Assembly: GCF_036850765.1 (NCBI RefSeq)
Contig: NC_089494.1
Span: forward strand, 54,763,809-54,827,808
DNA from: Saccopteryx bilineata
Taxonomy: Eukaryota; Chordata; Mammalia; Chiroptera; Emballonuridae
Direction: 5' to 3'
Length of the DNA: 64,000 nucleotides
The position numbers and the translations under genes were made by a program. A model generated the notes under the pieces. The model ran no database searches. It saw only the letters and a program-made list of their open reading frames with translations, and was not told where the DNA came from. Shown in pieces: positions 13,501-24,990 of this stretch; the first letter of the stretch is position 1, and the number at the start of each line of letters is the position of its first letter.

Positions 13501-14335
13501 TTCATTTTCATTTGTTTCAAGGAAATTGTTTATTTCTTCTTTGATCTCATTGTTAACCCATTCATTATTTAACAACATGCTGTTTAGTCTTTGAGTATTT
13601 GAATGTTTTTCAGTTTTTCTATTGTGGTTGAAATCTAGTTTCATGCCATTGTGATCAGAGAAGATGCCTGATATGATTTCAATCTTCTTAAATTTTATTG
13701 AGACTCATTTCGTGTCCTAGCATGTGGTCTATCCTAGATAATGTACCATGAGTACTTGAAAAGAATGTATATTCTGCTGCTCTAGGGTGAACAGTTCTGA
13801 CAATATCTATTAAATCCAGTTAATCTAGTATGTCCTTAAGGCTGCTGTTTCTTTGTTAAGTTTATTTTTTTAGTATCTATCCACTGATAGCAATGGGGTA
13901 TTAAAATTCCCTACTATTATAGTATTGCTGTTGATTTTACCCTTTATGTCCATCAAAATCTGCTTTATAAATTTAGGTGCTCCTATAATAGGTGCATAGA
14001 TATTTATAATGGTTCTATCTTCTTGTTGGATTGCTCCCTTTATCATTATGTAGTGATCTTCTTTATCCCTTACTACAGTCTTTGTTTTAAAGTCTATTTT
14101 GTCAGATACAAGTATTGCTATCTCAGATTTTTTTCATTTCGTTTGCATGAAATATTTTTTTCCATTCTTTTACTTTCAGTCTGTGTGTCTCTTTTGTTTT
14201 GAGGTAGGTCTCTTTTAGACAGCATATGTACAGGCCCAGTTTTCTTATCCATGCAGTTACACTATGTCTTTTGATTGGATCATTTAATCCATTTACATTT
14301 AAGGTTATTATTGATATATAGTTTTTTATTGGCAT
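10520..14335 (-). pseudogene. L1 ORF2 (endonuclease-reverse transcriptase), broken
   Basis: ORF2 would supply the endonuclease and reverse transcriptase that nick the target and copy L1 RNA. The N-terminus (from 14335) has the endonuclease start ITLNVNGLN and, further on, CCLKETYLK, and stops at 14123. The reverse transcriptase core survives as a 225-codon open stretch (12654-11977), with the [13 protein letters not shown] block, [12 protein letters not shown] and the catalytic palm box LADDM, whose Ala-Asp-Asp maps to 12235-12243. C-terminal pieces lie at 12004-11738, 11754-11560 and 10781-10593, the last with MFIAALFTIAK and WYIYTMEYY. The pieces sit in different frames, so at least several frameshifts and stops separate them. 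After the last piece the frame shifts and the family C-terminus continues to a TGA near 10520. Confidence 0.93.
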
Positions 14336-14390
14336 TTTGTTCTTTAAATCTACATTCTTCCTTTTCTAGATTTTTTCCCTTTTGTTCTGT

Positions 14391-15655
14391 TTACAACAGG
14401 CTCCTTAACTTTTCTTGCAGCATAGGTTTGTTTGTAATAAATTCTTGAGTTTGTTTTTTGTCTGGGAAGCTTTTTATTTCTCTTTCAATTTTAAATGATA
14501 GCCTTAATGAATAAGGAAGTCTTGCTAGTAGGCTCTTGTTCTGCATTACTTTGAATATTTTTTGCCTTTCCCTTCTGGCCTCTAGTGCTTCTTTGGAGAA
14601 GTAAGATGTCATCCTTCTGGGGGCACCTCTACAGGTAATTGACTGCTTTTCTCTCAGAACTTTTAGTATTCTTTCTTTATCCTTTAATTTTGGCATTTTA
14701 ATTATGTTGTGTCTTGGTGTAGGTCTCATTAGGTTCCTCTTTAGTGGGACTCTCTGTGCTTCTTGAACTTGTGTGACTTTTTCCTTCATCAATTTAGGAA
14801 AGTTTTCAGCTATGATTTCTTCAATCATGTTCTCTATCCCTTCTTCTTTCTCTCCTTCAGGAACCCCTATGATGTGGATGTACTTACTCTTCATGTTGTC
14901 ACAGAGCTCTCTTAGAGTTTCCTCAGACTTTTTGATCCTCTTTTCTTTTTGCTGTTCCACTTCCGTGCTTTCATTTATCTTGTCCTCTAAATCACTGATT
15001 CGAGTGTCTGCTTCATTAAGCCTACTTTTAATTTCTTCTAGTGTAGTCTTCATTTCTGATATTATACTTGTCATTCTTGACTGGTTCTTTTTTTCTGATT
15101 CCAATATCCTTTTTGATGCTTGCTATCTCTTCATTTAGGTGCTTATGTCCATCCATTGTTGCTCTAAGATCTTTGAACATCTTAACAATTATTATTTTAA
15201 ACTCTGCATCTGGCCTGACCAGGCAGTGCGCATTGGATAGAGCATCGGATTGAAATGTGGAAGACCAAGGTTCAAGACCCCAAGGTCGCCAGCTTGAGCA
15301 CAGGCTCATCTGGTTTGAACAAAGCTCACCAGTTTGGACCCAAGGTCGCTGGCTTGAGCAAGGGGTTACTTGGTCTACTATAGCCCCATGGTCAAGGCAC
15401 ATATGAGAAAGCAATCAATGAACAACCAAGGTGTTGCAACAAAAAACTGATGATTGATGCTTCTCATCGCTCTCCGTTCTTTTCTGTCTGTCCCTATCTA
15501 TCCCTCTCTCTGACTCTTTCTCTGTTTCTGTAAAAAAAAAAAAAAAAGAAATTAAACTCTGCATCTGGTAATTTGGTTATTTCCATCTCATTCAGTTATT
15601 TTTCAGGGGATTTTTCTTGTTGATTAATTTGGATTGCACTTCTCTGTCTTCCCAT
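14391..15655 (-). pseudogene. L1 ORF1 (RNA-binding chaperone), broken by stop, frameshift and SINE
   Basis: ORF1p normally trimerises through a coiled coil and coats L1 RNA. The start ATG at 15655 opens with MGRQRSAIQINQQ, typical of ORF1, but meets a TAA after about 20 codons. The SINE at 15214-15551 then splits the gene at the codons for PDAEF. Past the SINE, MFKDLRATMDGHKHLNEEI continues it before a frameshift into the main open stretch, 15104-14391 (237 codons). That stretch has a heptad-rich coiled coil (residues ~1-65), the RRM-like IIGVPEGEKEEG (residues ~78-90), and the C-terminal RNA-binding domain. It ends about 55 bp before ORF2, the normal L1 spacing. Confidence 0.92.
15214..15551 (+). 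mobile_element. Bat SINE, GCCTGACCAGGC family (family B), inside L1 ORF1
   Basis: The head GCCTGACCAGGCAGTGCGCATTGGATAGAG, the internal GGTCGCTGGCTTGAGCA units, CAAGGCACATATGAGAAAGC, TTGATGCTTCTCATC and an A-tail are all present. It is flanked by a perfect 17-bp duplication, TTAAACTCTGCATCTGG, at 15197-15213 and 15552-15568. The insertion therefore postdates the L1. Confidence 0.95.
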
Positions 15656-17494
15656 TTTGTCTGTGCATAGATTCCTCCTTTGGATGTGTTTTTTGTACAG
15701 CTAGCTAAGTCTAGGATTGGTATTGTCTGCCTCCAATTTCTAGTTGTGTTGTTTCTAGATTTTCTTGGGTTGGTATTAGCTGTTGTTTGTAATTCACATT
15801 GGGCTACTTGTCTGCTGTCACTGTTCTTTTTGCTGTTTGTGTCAGTGTTTTTTATGTCTTTGCTAGGTCAGATGTGTGGACCCCTTTCTTAAAATACCAC
15901 TCTAACAAGGGTTGTTAGGTCCTGAACTGATGCTCTCCATATCTGGTTGCTGGATGTGCCCACCCTGGATCCCCCTGGCTGGAGCCTGGCACAGATCTGT
16001 GGAGGTCACTGCCTATGACTGGCCCTTATCAACCATTTTGTAGTTATAGGTGATTTAGATCTTATGACTGTCTCTGCTGGGCCCAAGTGCCATTGTAAAT
16101 ATCAGCTGCACTTCTGGGCTAGCTTTGATCTACTCTTGGCCTGGGGAAGTTCGTTTAAAAGTTCAAGTTCTCCTGAGATCTGCTTTCTGCCGCCTCTTAT
16201 TGCTGGCTACTTGTTGGGCTCAGTACTTTAATTCAGAGATTAGGTATGGTATTGGATGTGGCTTGCCCCTTAGCCTCAGGTGTCATTCTATTCAGACTTT
16301 TTTTTCTCCTTTAATTTTTTCTTATTTTTCAGCCCTCATAATGGCATGGCCACAGGATTCCAGTAGGGATGGCCTCTGTGTTCCCGATGTGTGGTCTGTC
16401 CACTGGCCTGCCACCACCGCTGCTGCTGCCTTGGGCATTTAGGTTCTGGTGCGGTGCCAGCCTGCAGTGGTGGCTGCTGCAGCTTCCACCTCTGCAGGCA
16501 GGCTTGCATGCTCACACTTGGGCTGCCGCCATAGCCGCCCCTGCTTCCACTGCCATCATTTGCCAGGCTTGTGCACATGCACTCAGATTGTCACCTCAGC
16601 TGCCCTGGCTTCTACCACTGTGGGTAGGCTTGAGCTTGCCCACTTGGGCAGCTGCCACAGCCTCCCTGGTTTTCACTGCTGCAGGCGGGCTTGCGCATGT
16701 GTGGTTGGACCATCCCCAGCCCACCTGCCCTCTGGCAAGTACTCAGCAGTGTGAGGGGGTGGTGTCACTCAGATCTCAGCACTCACTATCTGTGTCCCTG
16801 ATGTGTCCATGCTTCTAAGGGCCTCTTTGCTTTGACTGAAGCAGGAAAGCCTCTGGAGGGAGAATTAATTTCTTCCCTTTGCTGGTGTTGCTGCCCCCAG
16901 AAAAAATGGTCACTTTAGATTTGGGGAATAACTCAGGAGTTAGGGAGGCTGTCCCTCAAAGTCTCTCTCCCTGTGCCTCTGAGACTACACTCTCCTCTGG
17001 CAACTCCAGTCCTCTCAGCACTCCCCACTCCCGGAGCCCCAAGTAAGTGGCTGTGAATGAGGATTTTCTGTGTGGTCCCTTTAAGACAGAGCCTGGGTCT
17101 GAGAGTTCTGTCTCTTTCTCTCAAACAGTATCCTGGCTCTTTTCTCAGCTAAACACTGTCTGTACACCTCTTCTAGGCTCTGGGGCTCTAGGCTGGGTGG
17201 GGCTCCGGTTCTGGGGCTGAGGACCTACAACCTTCCAGGCAGTCCACCCCACTGTGAGAGTCCCTCTGGGCCACCACTTGCTCCTAGGAGTGGGGAAGCC
17301 CTTTCCACATCTCCACCTTTCCTACCAGTCTCATTGTGGTTTCTTCGGTGGTCCTTGGTTATAGAATACTCTTAGTTTAGTCCAAAGTTGAATTTTCCAA
17401 GATGATTGTTCTTAAAATTAAGTTGAAATACACTTTGGTTCTGGGAAGTAGGAGTTGGAATGTCCGCCTACTCCATCACTATCTTCCCCCCTCC
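15656..17494 (-). promoter_or_regulatory. L1 5'UTR / internal promoter region
   Basis: This 1.8-kb leader lies upstream of ORF1 and is much GC-richer than its surroundings. By family knowledge it would hold the L1 Pol II promoter. The final ~210 bp (17285-17494) recur at 48369-48583, which confirms it as the 5' end of a repeated family. An internal array of ~62-bp units is listed separately. Confidence 0.8.
16500..16705 (-). repeat. Imperfect ~62-bp tandem units in the L1 5'UTR
   Basis: The landmark AGGCTTG recurs at 16500, 16565 and 16626, and as GGGCTTG at 16687. Spacing is 65, 61 and 61 bp. Each unit has the order GCTTG, a CA-rich stretch, GCTGCC, CC-TGG/GC, TTCCAC or TTCAC, TG. Rodent L1 promoters are known to be built from tandem monomers; whether these units act likewise is inference. 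Confidence 0.7.
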
Positions 17495-17498
17495 AGTA

Positions 17499-17738
17499 CA
17501 GTGGTACCTTGAGATACGAACAGACCAACATACAAATTTTTTAAGATATGAGCTGCAACTCGGTCTATATTTTTGTTCAAGATCTGAGCGAAATTCTGAG
17601 ATATGAGTAGTAATTCAGGAAGCTGCGCTAGTTGGCGCACTGGCACACGGGTCCAGTATCTGCAGTTTGATATAGGAGTTGACTGACTTACAAGCTCAGT
17701 TACAGAACAAATTAAATTCTTATCTCAAGGTACCACTG
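17499..17738. mobile_element. 240-bp Tigger/pogo-like MITE with TA duplication
   Basis: The terminal inverted repeats start CAGTGGTACCTTGAGATA on both strands (18 matching bases, then one mismatch, then GAA). The TA dinucleotide at 17497-17498 and 17739-17740 is the target duplication expected of Tc1/mariner-class transposons. The interior has no transposase frame. The CAGTGGTACCT ends suggest the Tigger branch. Confidence 0.85.
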
Positions 17739-17812
17739 TACTTCTTAAGGAATAGTTTAGTCAAAGATTTGATCACTTTAAAGAAAAAATGTTAATAAAA
17801 TGCATCAAGGTA

Positions 17813-18181
17813 GGCCCTGGCCGGTTGGCTCAGTGGTAGAGCGTTGGCCTGGAGTGCAGGAGTCCCAGGTTTGATTCCCGGCCAGGGCACACAGGAGAAA
17901 CGCCCATCTGCTTCTCCACCCCACCCCCTCTCCTTCCTCTCTGTCTCTCTCTTCCCCTCCTGCAGCCAAGGCTCCATTGGAGCAAAGTTGGCCCCGGGCA
18001 CTGAGGATGGCTCTGTGGCCTCTGCCTCAGGTGCTAGGATGGCTCTGGTTGCAACAGAGCAATGCCCCAGATGGGCAGAGCATCGCCCCTTGGTGGGCAT
18101 GCCGGGTGGATCCCGGTCGGGCGCATGCGGGAATCTGTCTGACTGCCTCCCTGTTTCCAACTTTAGAAAAAAAAAGTATAA
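17813..18181 (+). mobile_element. VES-like SINE (family A), one CTCF-like module
   Basis: The head GGCCCTGGCCGGTTGGCTCAG has an A-box; the B-box is GGTTTGATTCC. It carries the family's CTCCATTGGAGCAAAG block and an A-tail. Flanks are AAAATGCATCAAGGTA at 17797-17812 and 18182-18197, a perfect 16-bp duplication. A single module, CGCCCCTTGGTGGGC, lies at 18087-18101. The 122- to 141-codon frames on both strands are SINE sequence, not genes. Confidence 0.95.
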
Positions 18182-18197
18182 AAAATGCATCAAGGTA

Positions 18198-19212
18198 CTT
18201 TCAGTAATATAGCCCATGTCAGGGGAAAAAAATAGACATTAACAAATTTTCACAATGGTGAATGTTTTTAAGTGTTTATACATGAAGCAGAAACCAGTTA
18301 TAAAATACTAGTCCCTTCTGAAAAACTTTATTTACTTTATTTTCATATATCATAATGACTTAGATTAATAGAAAATTACAGCATCTATAATAATGTGTGG
18401 CATATAATAGGCACTCAATAAATAGATGTTGATGAAAGTACAAAATTAAGGCTGCATTTGGCAAACAAAGAAATGCTTTGGATACTGACCCTGGCTCTCC
18501 ATCTTGTACCTGCTACTGCTCCTTTGATTACAATAGTCTTTTCACCTGGGAATTCCTAGAGTTGTAGGTCTCTTTTTGTTCCCTATTCCTAACTTTTCTT
18601 CTATCCCACATAGAAATACTTGAAAATGTTGTTTAGAAGTGTGTCTGGGCAGGTTTGAAGGACATAAGCATCAGGATATTGACCTTGGACATGGAAACCA
18701 AAGGAGCAGATTTGCAGTTGCTAACCATCAGTGACAAATCAAACTGAGACAAGAAGAAAGCAAAAGCTCCATGGGCTGTCACAATAAAAGCAGCTGAGAC
18801 CATTTCCTCTATGCTCTGCTTTCTACTGTCTCAGTGCACATAGTAGGGGATGGGCGGTGATGGCAGTGCCACAGGTGCAGGAGGGAGAACAGAGAGAGTG
18901 CTCAATGAACAAATATGCTTATAAGAAGGGAGTCTAAGGTGGTGACATAAAATCTCAGGGCCAGACACAGATACCATTTGAAATATCCCTCCAGACTCAC
19001 TCCTGCCTCTATGTAGCTCAGCACTTCCCTGGTCCTCCTTAGAACCCCTTTCCTCATAACTCCTTTCACCACTTTGTTCTGCTGCTATCCAATGACTCTC
19101 CATCAAAATGAATCAAAGCACTTAGAATCCATGAGCTGGGTGGGACTCATGGCATCTCTTGTCTGAACTATTTATTTTGCAAGCGAGCGTTGACTTTTTT
19201 GAAATAAGCTCT
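18198..19212. other. Unassigned DNA with a small L2-like end
   Basis: 18397-18440 reads GGCATATAATAGGCACTCAATAAATAG, a short sense-strand L2 3' end. The rest has no recognised feature. The 91-codon minus frame at 18831-19106 has no domain and is probably chance. Confidence 0.45.
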
Positions 19213-19224
19213 TGAATTTCTTTT

Positions 19225-19498
19225 TTTTTTTACTGAGACAGAGAATCAGAGAGAAGGACAGACAGGAAAGGAGAGAGATAAGAAGCATCAATTTTTCGTT
19301 GCAGCACATTCGTTGTTCATTTATTGCTTTTTCATATGTGCCTTGACTGTGGGGCTATAGCAGAATGAGTGACCCCTTGCTCAAGCCCTTGCTCAACCCA
19401 GATGAGCCTGCGCTCAGGCTGGCGACCCCAGAGTCTCAAATATGGGTCTTCTGTGTCCCGTTCTCATGGTCTATCCACTGCACCACCACCTGGTCAGG
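19225..19498 (-). mobile_element. Family B SINE
   Basis: Read on the minus strand: CCTGACCAGGTGGTGGTGCAGTGGATAGA, internal AGCAAGGG units, CAAGGCACATATGAAAAAGC, and an A-tail seen as TTTTTTTTTTT. The flank TGAATTTCTTTTT occurs on both sides (about 19213 and 19499). Its ATGGTCTATCC and TATAGCAG regions have diverged, so it is an older copy. Confidence 0.9.
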
Positions 19499-19511
19499 TT
19501 GAATTTCTTTT

Positions 19512-21004
19512 TGACTTACTTATGTGTATCTTTTCTTCTTGAACTCTGTCTCATTCCTGAAAAATAGGAGATATGATCTAAACTACAGTTTTTTTGGTTT
19601 GTTTGTTTATTTTATGTTAAGATTGGAGATCCAAATGCACATATTTTTTCAGTACATTAATTTGGAACTCAGAATGTTTTCCCTTCATTAATAATGCAAT
19701 ACAAAGTAGAGCCTAAAACATAATTAGTTCTATAGTTGAGATACATTATAGTTAAACATCAGTAGTCAAATTGAGGACATACCTACTATCATTTCAGTTT
19801 TATATACTAAAATTATGTATAAAATTCTAGAATACTGACCTACAATAAATATTTGAAACAAAATCTGTTCTACATTAGCGACTGTTTAAAGCTATATTTA
19901 ATTGAGTAAAATCAATGTTCTTGAACTTATTTTTCTAAATAGAATGGGGGTATATATTTGAGTGTATCTAAATTTTCTAGGTTGATCCCATAAGAAGGAA
20001 CAGATCTTAACAACTAATCAATTTGCAATTTCTTTGAAAAATTTATTTCTTTCCTTAGGAAGAAATCATCTTACAATGGAATACTTAATACATGTTATTG
20101 CTAGGACAAATTTTACTTCTACACAATAATATTTTAAATCTTAAAGTGTTTCTTATAATTTAAGCTTTACTTATTTATATTCATTTTGAATCAAAATAAA
20201 ACTTGCTCACTTAGTTCTATTTAATTTAAACCAAATGCTTCAACTAGTAATATATAACAGCATTTTTTAATAGTTTAATATTTTGTTCTTACCTAGAATT
20301 GCATCTTATCTAAAAAGATGACTGGTATATATCTTATATACCACTCTATATAAAAGTACAAGAATAAAAGTTTTCTTTGAATTCTACAAACTATTAAGCA
20401 TCAGTTGCATGTAGGAAACTGTACCACTCTAATGTCAAAGTCAGCTGAGTTTGAAATAGAGAAACTTTCTCTGCTCTCAACCTTCATCTCTGTTAGGGTA
20501 TATCTGATGTCTTTATCCACATTACTCAGATGAAATTTCAGCAAAAATTGAATCAACTTTTTAGTGCAAAGTTTCCAGAAAGCATTATACTAGTAGCATG
20601 GCCTATAAGATAGGGCTCAGTCTTTGGAGTGTGACAGATATTTGAATTCTGATTCTGCTTCATTTGTAAAATCATGCCTACTCTGGGACCGAAGTTTGGC
20701 CAACACACAGAGGTATTGCCATACTGGTTAATAAATAGTGGAAGCATTTCCATATATCAGTCTGTAGCTGCTGCCCGACTCCCACAAATGCCCATGTCCC
20801 ACACTACACCAGGATCCTCTGGACATCACCCAAATTTGAGAGGTGCCTCACCAAGCAAGGAGGCTTCTGAGATTCTACTCCAAAGTGGCCATTTTGATTG
20901 TTCAGTGTCCTTGCTCTCCTGGGTGTTAAACATAAAATAGTCAACATAAAATACTTCATACATTTATTCTTAGGATTTAGTGAGATAGCATTGCCTAGCA
21001 TTTA
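19512..21004. other. Unassigned AT-rich DNA with a MIR-like patch
   Basis: 20610-20675 (TTGGAGTGTGACAGATATTTGAATTCTGATTC) resembles a sense-strand MIR. Nothing else is recognised; the 66-88 codon frames at 20553-21001 have no domain. Confidence 0.45.
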
Positions 21005-21022
21005 GCAGGGTTTTGTGTTCTT

Positions 21023-21238
21023 TTTTTTTTTTAATAAACAATCTTTTTTTTTAATATTTTATTTATTGATTTTTTTAGAGAGAGAGGAGTGAGAGAGAGA
21101 GACAGAGAGAGAGAGAAGGGGGAGGAGCAGGAAGCATCAACTCCCATATGTGCCTTGACCAGGCAAGCCCAAGGTTTCGAACCGGCGACCTCAGTGTTCC
21201 AGGTCGACGCTTTATCCCACTGCACCACCACAGGTCAG
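21023..21238 (-). mobile_element. Family C SINE with long target duplication
   Basis: The minus-strand head GCCTGACCTGTGGTGGTGCAGTGGGATAAAGC, B-box GGTTCGAAACC and (TC)n tail are intact. The duplication GCAGGGTTTTGTGTTCTTT is present at 21005 and 21239. The tail carries AATAAACAATC and TTTATTTATTG runs, so it is well preserved. Confidence 0.93.
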
Positions 21239-21257
21239 GCAGGGTTTTGTGTTCTTT

Positions 21258-24200
21258 AGAGTACACTGACCTCTCCATGCTCAGTCTCACAATGCTGAAT
21301 GTGTCTGCTGTGGCTTATCAAGACCATCGCTCGCTTCCTAAGATCGAAGAAGAATTTACCTCCAAATTATTTTCTCCTTTCGTTGTTCCCTGACAATTCT
21401 GATCATGTCTTTCATTTAAATGTATTTAGCAATCCTAAAATGCAGCAAAAAATAAAAGATTTCTAAACTACATCAAAATATGTTAGTAGACTGAGCTTAA
21501 ATATCAACATGACTTGTTTTAGACTTTCATAGCGATTCATTAAATCAATGAAAGTCTGCATATTGTTTCTATGTATGTATGTTTCTATGTTTGACATTGT
21601 ATAATCATAAATACATGGACGATTAAGAGAGAATAAGGGTTTGTGACTTGGTTTAAGTCAAATATGGACCCAAATAATTGTAACTATTTTTTGTTTCAGT
21701 TAAAGAAAGGTTCAGTTCTCAAAAGAAATCATAAAATAAACTCCTTTTAAAATCCAACTTTTTGGTTAAAAGAAATGGTTAAGTGAGAAAAACCAAAATC
21801 CAAAAACCATATAAATCTTTTACTTAAAAAGACCAACTGTATAAAAAAGTAAATAAATGTATTGCAAAAGTGTTTGCTCCTTTCCTTGGTTTGCTACTAG
21901 TCCCTTTTTAGCAGGGAGTGATAATGTGAGCCTACAGTTTGTGTTTCTGCTCAGAACTGACCTGTGTGCACTAGATTAGAAGCATCTCTGCTCCTCTATT
22001 ACTGTTGGCCTAGTGGGGAACAATTAGCATAGAATATTAGGTAGGGCAGAGAGTAGGTAGCTTGCCAATCAGATTTACTTTTGAAACAGTGGGTGTTGCC
22101 ACTTCTAGCCATTCTGAAAGTACCACTAGAAATGAAATCATGGTGTTAACTGAGCACTATATGGCTGTGGAAACCTACTAGGTCATCAGTTTATGCTGCC
22201 ACCCTCCAGGCAAGTGGCAGGTGGGGCCGCACTCACCCCTGCTAATGCCATGGGCTGGAGGCTCTGGCCGGTACACGAGAGTGTATGGGGTTTTGTTTTT
22301 TTTTTAATTCATCAAGCCATATGCTGCCAGGCTCTCATGCAAATAGGCAAAATTACAAATAATAAAAAAAAGAACCAACTGGTTTAGCGATCGGCTGTTT
22401 TCTGTCACCATTGCCATCTATGTGAGAGGCCAGTTAATGAGAGAGGAGTCTTGGACTCCCAGAGACATTAACCTAAAGGGATGGATACTTTAAAATCCAA
22501 GCTTCATTCAAACCATGTTAAACCTCTGCCCTAGGGTAACTCAGTGCCAGTGTCGATTTGGCTAACATGCAGGGGAGCCTGGCCTTCCAGCTGGCCCCGG
22601 GACTGGGCAAGCACCTCTAATGCAGCCTGCAGCTGAGGCCCATTGTCCACTGGTGTGAGAGCAGAGAAAAGGTTCAGTTTCGTGTAGGTAGGGTTAAGTT
22701 GGGGCTCACAGGTTTATCAGATTCAGACCCACTTAGAATAAGCAGCTTTAGAAATAAAAGAGATTAGTCACTTCAATTTTCTGTTTCAAAATTATAAGTA
22801 AATTAGCATTTATAGGTGTTTGGAAATCCCTAATTTTTTAAAATCAAAGACTGCAAGAAAATCTCTCCAAGTAGATTCTAAACTCTTCTCTTGAAATACT
22901 TGCATTTAAAATGTAAATGTTGCTAAACTTTTGTATAATTGCTGCTATTTCTATAGTCATCATTACTACCAAAGCTTCCAGTCTGTACAAATGGAGAGTT
23001 TCATACCCTTGATAGCATTCACACATATATTTCCCATTTTAAGGCAGTAGATTCCCAACCAAAAAATGAATTAGAATGGACTCAGAATTCACATTTATAT
23101 GCGTATATTTAAAATGACTCCACTTCAGAAATGTTGTGCTAACATTCATTTGCACCTCCATCAGATCACGTCCAAGTCATAATCTGCACCTTTTTCAAGA
23201 CAATTCAAAGACCAGTTGTACTCAGTTAATATCCAGTGTGTTATAGTTCAAGAATTGTTAAAATAAAGGTGTCATGGAAACATGTGTACCTGCATGTGTG
23301 ATACTGGGAGAAGTTTGTGAGGAGAGTCCCTTGTTCAACTCTTGCTACACAGCAAGGATCAATAAAAAGTGCTTTGCCCACAGTGGCCAAGTCACAACAA
23401 ATGTCTTACAAGCAACCCAATGCAAACTATTTTCCTTCCTTTTTTTCCCTATCATGTCACCAAAACCTGTGTTCCTCTGTGTGTCACTGTGTTTGCTTCT
23501 ACCTCCTGGCTAATTTGTAATCTAAAGTGTGATTATGAAACACATATGGGCTTCACCTTACTGTCAGGAATGGTTCCCAGATCCATAGAGGGGGAAAACA
23601 AACAATAATAGAAGGCTGCAGAGATGTGTCTCCAACAAACTGGTGTAATTGTATTCTACCAAAATTCAATCGCTTTTCCATGAAGAAAATCTTTTAGTTC
23701 ATAGATAAAATTAATATTGTTAGAAAAACTATTTCATATTATATATAAACGACAAGGACAATGAAAAATAATGCCCTCTTTAATTGTTCAAAGAGAGTAG
23801 TATTTGAGTCCTACAACAGAAATAACAGATTTGTTGTCACTGTTAATGATGATCCTTTATTCTAAATAAAATTAAATTTGTTTTTTGCCCCCTAATTTGA
23901 AAGGGTTTATTTCATTGTGTAATGTCTTACAGAGAAAGGTCTACCTTTCCAATAAATTTAAACCTGAGAAACTTGCACCCAGATTGACTTCAACTTGAAT
24001 GTATATTGAAGCAAGGAATAATAAAACCAGTTTACAAAAGATAAATGACAAGATTTTCAAATATTTTCATGTTATGGGAAACTACATTAGTGAGGTATAG
24101 AGGGACAGGTGATGTTCAAATATCTTTCTAAGAATTTTCAAGATGTAATACTTTTCACAATGAATTCTGAAATTTATGCTATACATTTTATGATGCTAAA

Positions 24201-24530
24201 AATTCTTCTCTCACATGAAAATGCATACCCCTAAGAGGCAAATTTATTTACACAATGCAAAAATGTACCTAGACATCTATGTACTCGAGTAGGACAGCTA
24301 ATCATACATTTTAGGAACTAAATGGCTAATCAAATTTAGTTGTTAAAACACTAATCACACTAACAACTACTGATGAAAAGCTTACTCTTGACTAACTAAA
24401 TAAATAAAGCCAAAAATAAATGAAATACAGATGGCTCTAACATATAGGAAGCAAAATATTTAGTCATATCCTAGAGAGTCCTCAAACTCTGAGAGAAATT
24501 ATTTTAAAAAATAAAGAAGTTGTACTCTAG
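21258..24530. other. Unassigned DNA
   Basis: Mostly AT-rich with no recognised gene. 22185-22720 is less AT-rich and looks like an old inserted sequence of unknown type: it contains TGCCACCCTCCAGGCAAGTGG and CCAGCTGGCCCCGGGACTGG. No LTR ends, inverted termini or flanking duplications were found for it. Confidence 0.4.
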
Positions 24531-24539
24531 AGAGAGAGC

Positions 24540-24800
24540 CAAATTCATTAATTCATTCAACAAACATTTACTGGACTCCCCCATTATGTGACAGGGACTC
24601 AGTTTTATGGGCTCTGAGTATCTGTCTGTGATCAAGATAGTCTCTAGCCTCATGGAGCGGCAAACCCTAAACAGGAAAATAACGAAATTAACAAGATAAT
24701 TAGAGGCTGTAGAAAGAGCTATAAAGAAAACGAATAGGTAACACCATCAAGACTACCTGAGAAAAACCATTTCAGATAGCTGAAGATGATTCCTCTGGTG
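24540..24800 (-). mobile_element. L2 LINE 3'-end remnant
   Basis: Antisense L2 3' end: AATTCATTCAACAAACATTTACTGG, then ATGTGACAGGGACTCAG and CTCATGGAGCGGCAAACC, then the AAAATAACGAAATTAACAAG block. Confidence 0.8.
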
Positions 24801-24849
24801 CGAAAAGTATAATATCACTTACGACATTCTCAAAGACAGATGAAATCAG

Positions 24850-24990
24850 AGTCAAATTGTTTCAGAGCTAAAAAGGACCTTAGAGATTATTCAGTGTTAC
24901 TTCCTCATTCTATAAAATAAAACCAAAGTGCAGGAGAGTTAAGTGGCTTACTTAATGTCCCATAGCATTAGGCTGAATAATTAGCTTTCA
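24850..24990 (-). mobile_element. MIR-type SINE remnant
   Basis: The order AAAAAGGACCTTAGAGATTATTCAG, CCTCATTCTATAAAATAAAACC, GAGTTAAGTGGCTTAC is that of an antisense MIR or MIR-like ancient SINE. Confidence 0.6.

Larger units (their letters stand above)
10047..17494 (-). mobile_element. Nearly full-length L1 retrotransposon (LINE-1)
   Basis: A complete L1 layout on the minus strand: 5'UTR (17494-15656), ORF1 (15655-14391), a short spacer, ORF2 (14335 to about 10520), a 3'UTR of about 470 bp, and an A-tail seen as the T run at 10046-10054. Both ORFs have stops and frameshifts, so it is dead. The 5' end reads GGGGGAAGATAGTGATGGAG, close to the GGG-GAAGATGGCGGAGTAGG start of mammalian L1, so this copy is not 5'-truncated. 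A SINE is inserted in ORF1 at 15214-15551. Without that SINE the element is about 7.1 kb. Confidence 0.93.

Noticed and set aside
15028..15414. 128-codon minus frame as a gene
   Set aside because: A chimera of SINE sequence and the L1 ORF1 N-terminal part.
16369..16818. 149-codon plus frame
   Set aside because: Antisense of the L1 5'UTR repeat units; low-complexity Ala/Leu/Pro composition.
17792..18217. Overlapping 141- and 122-codon frames on opposite strands
   Set aside because: Both are the SINE at 17813-18181, whose target duplication is visible.
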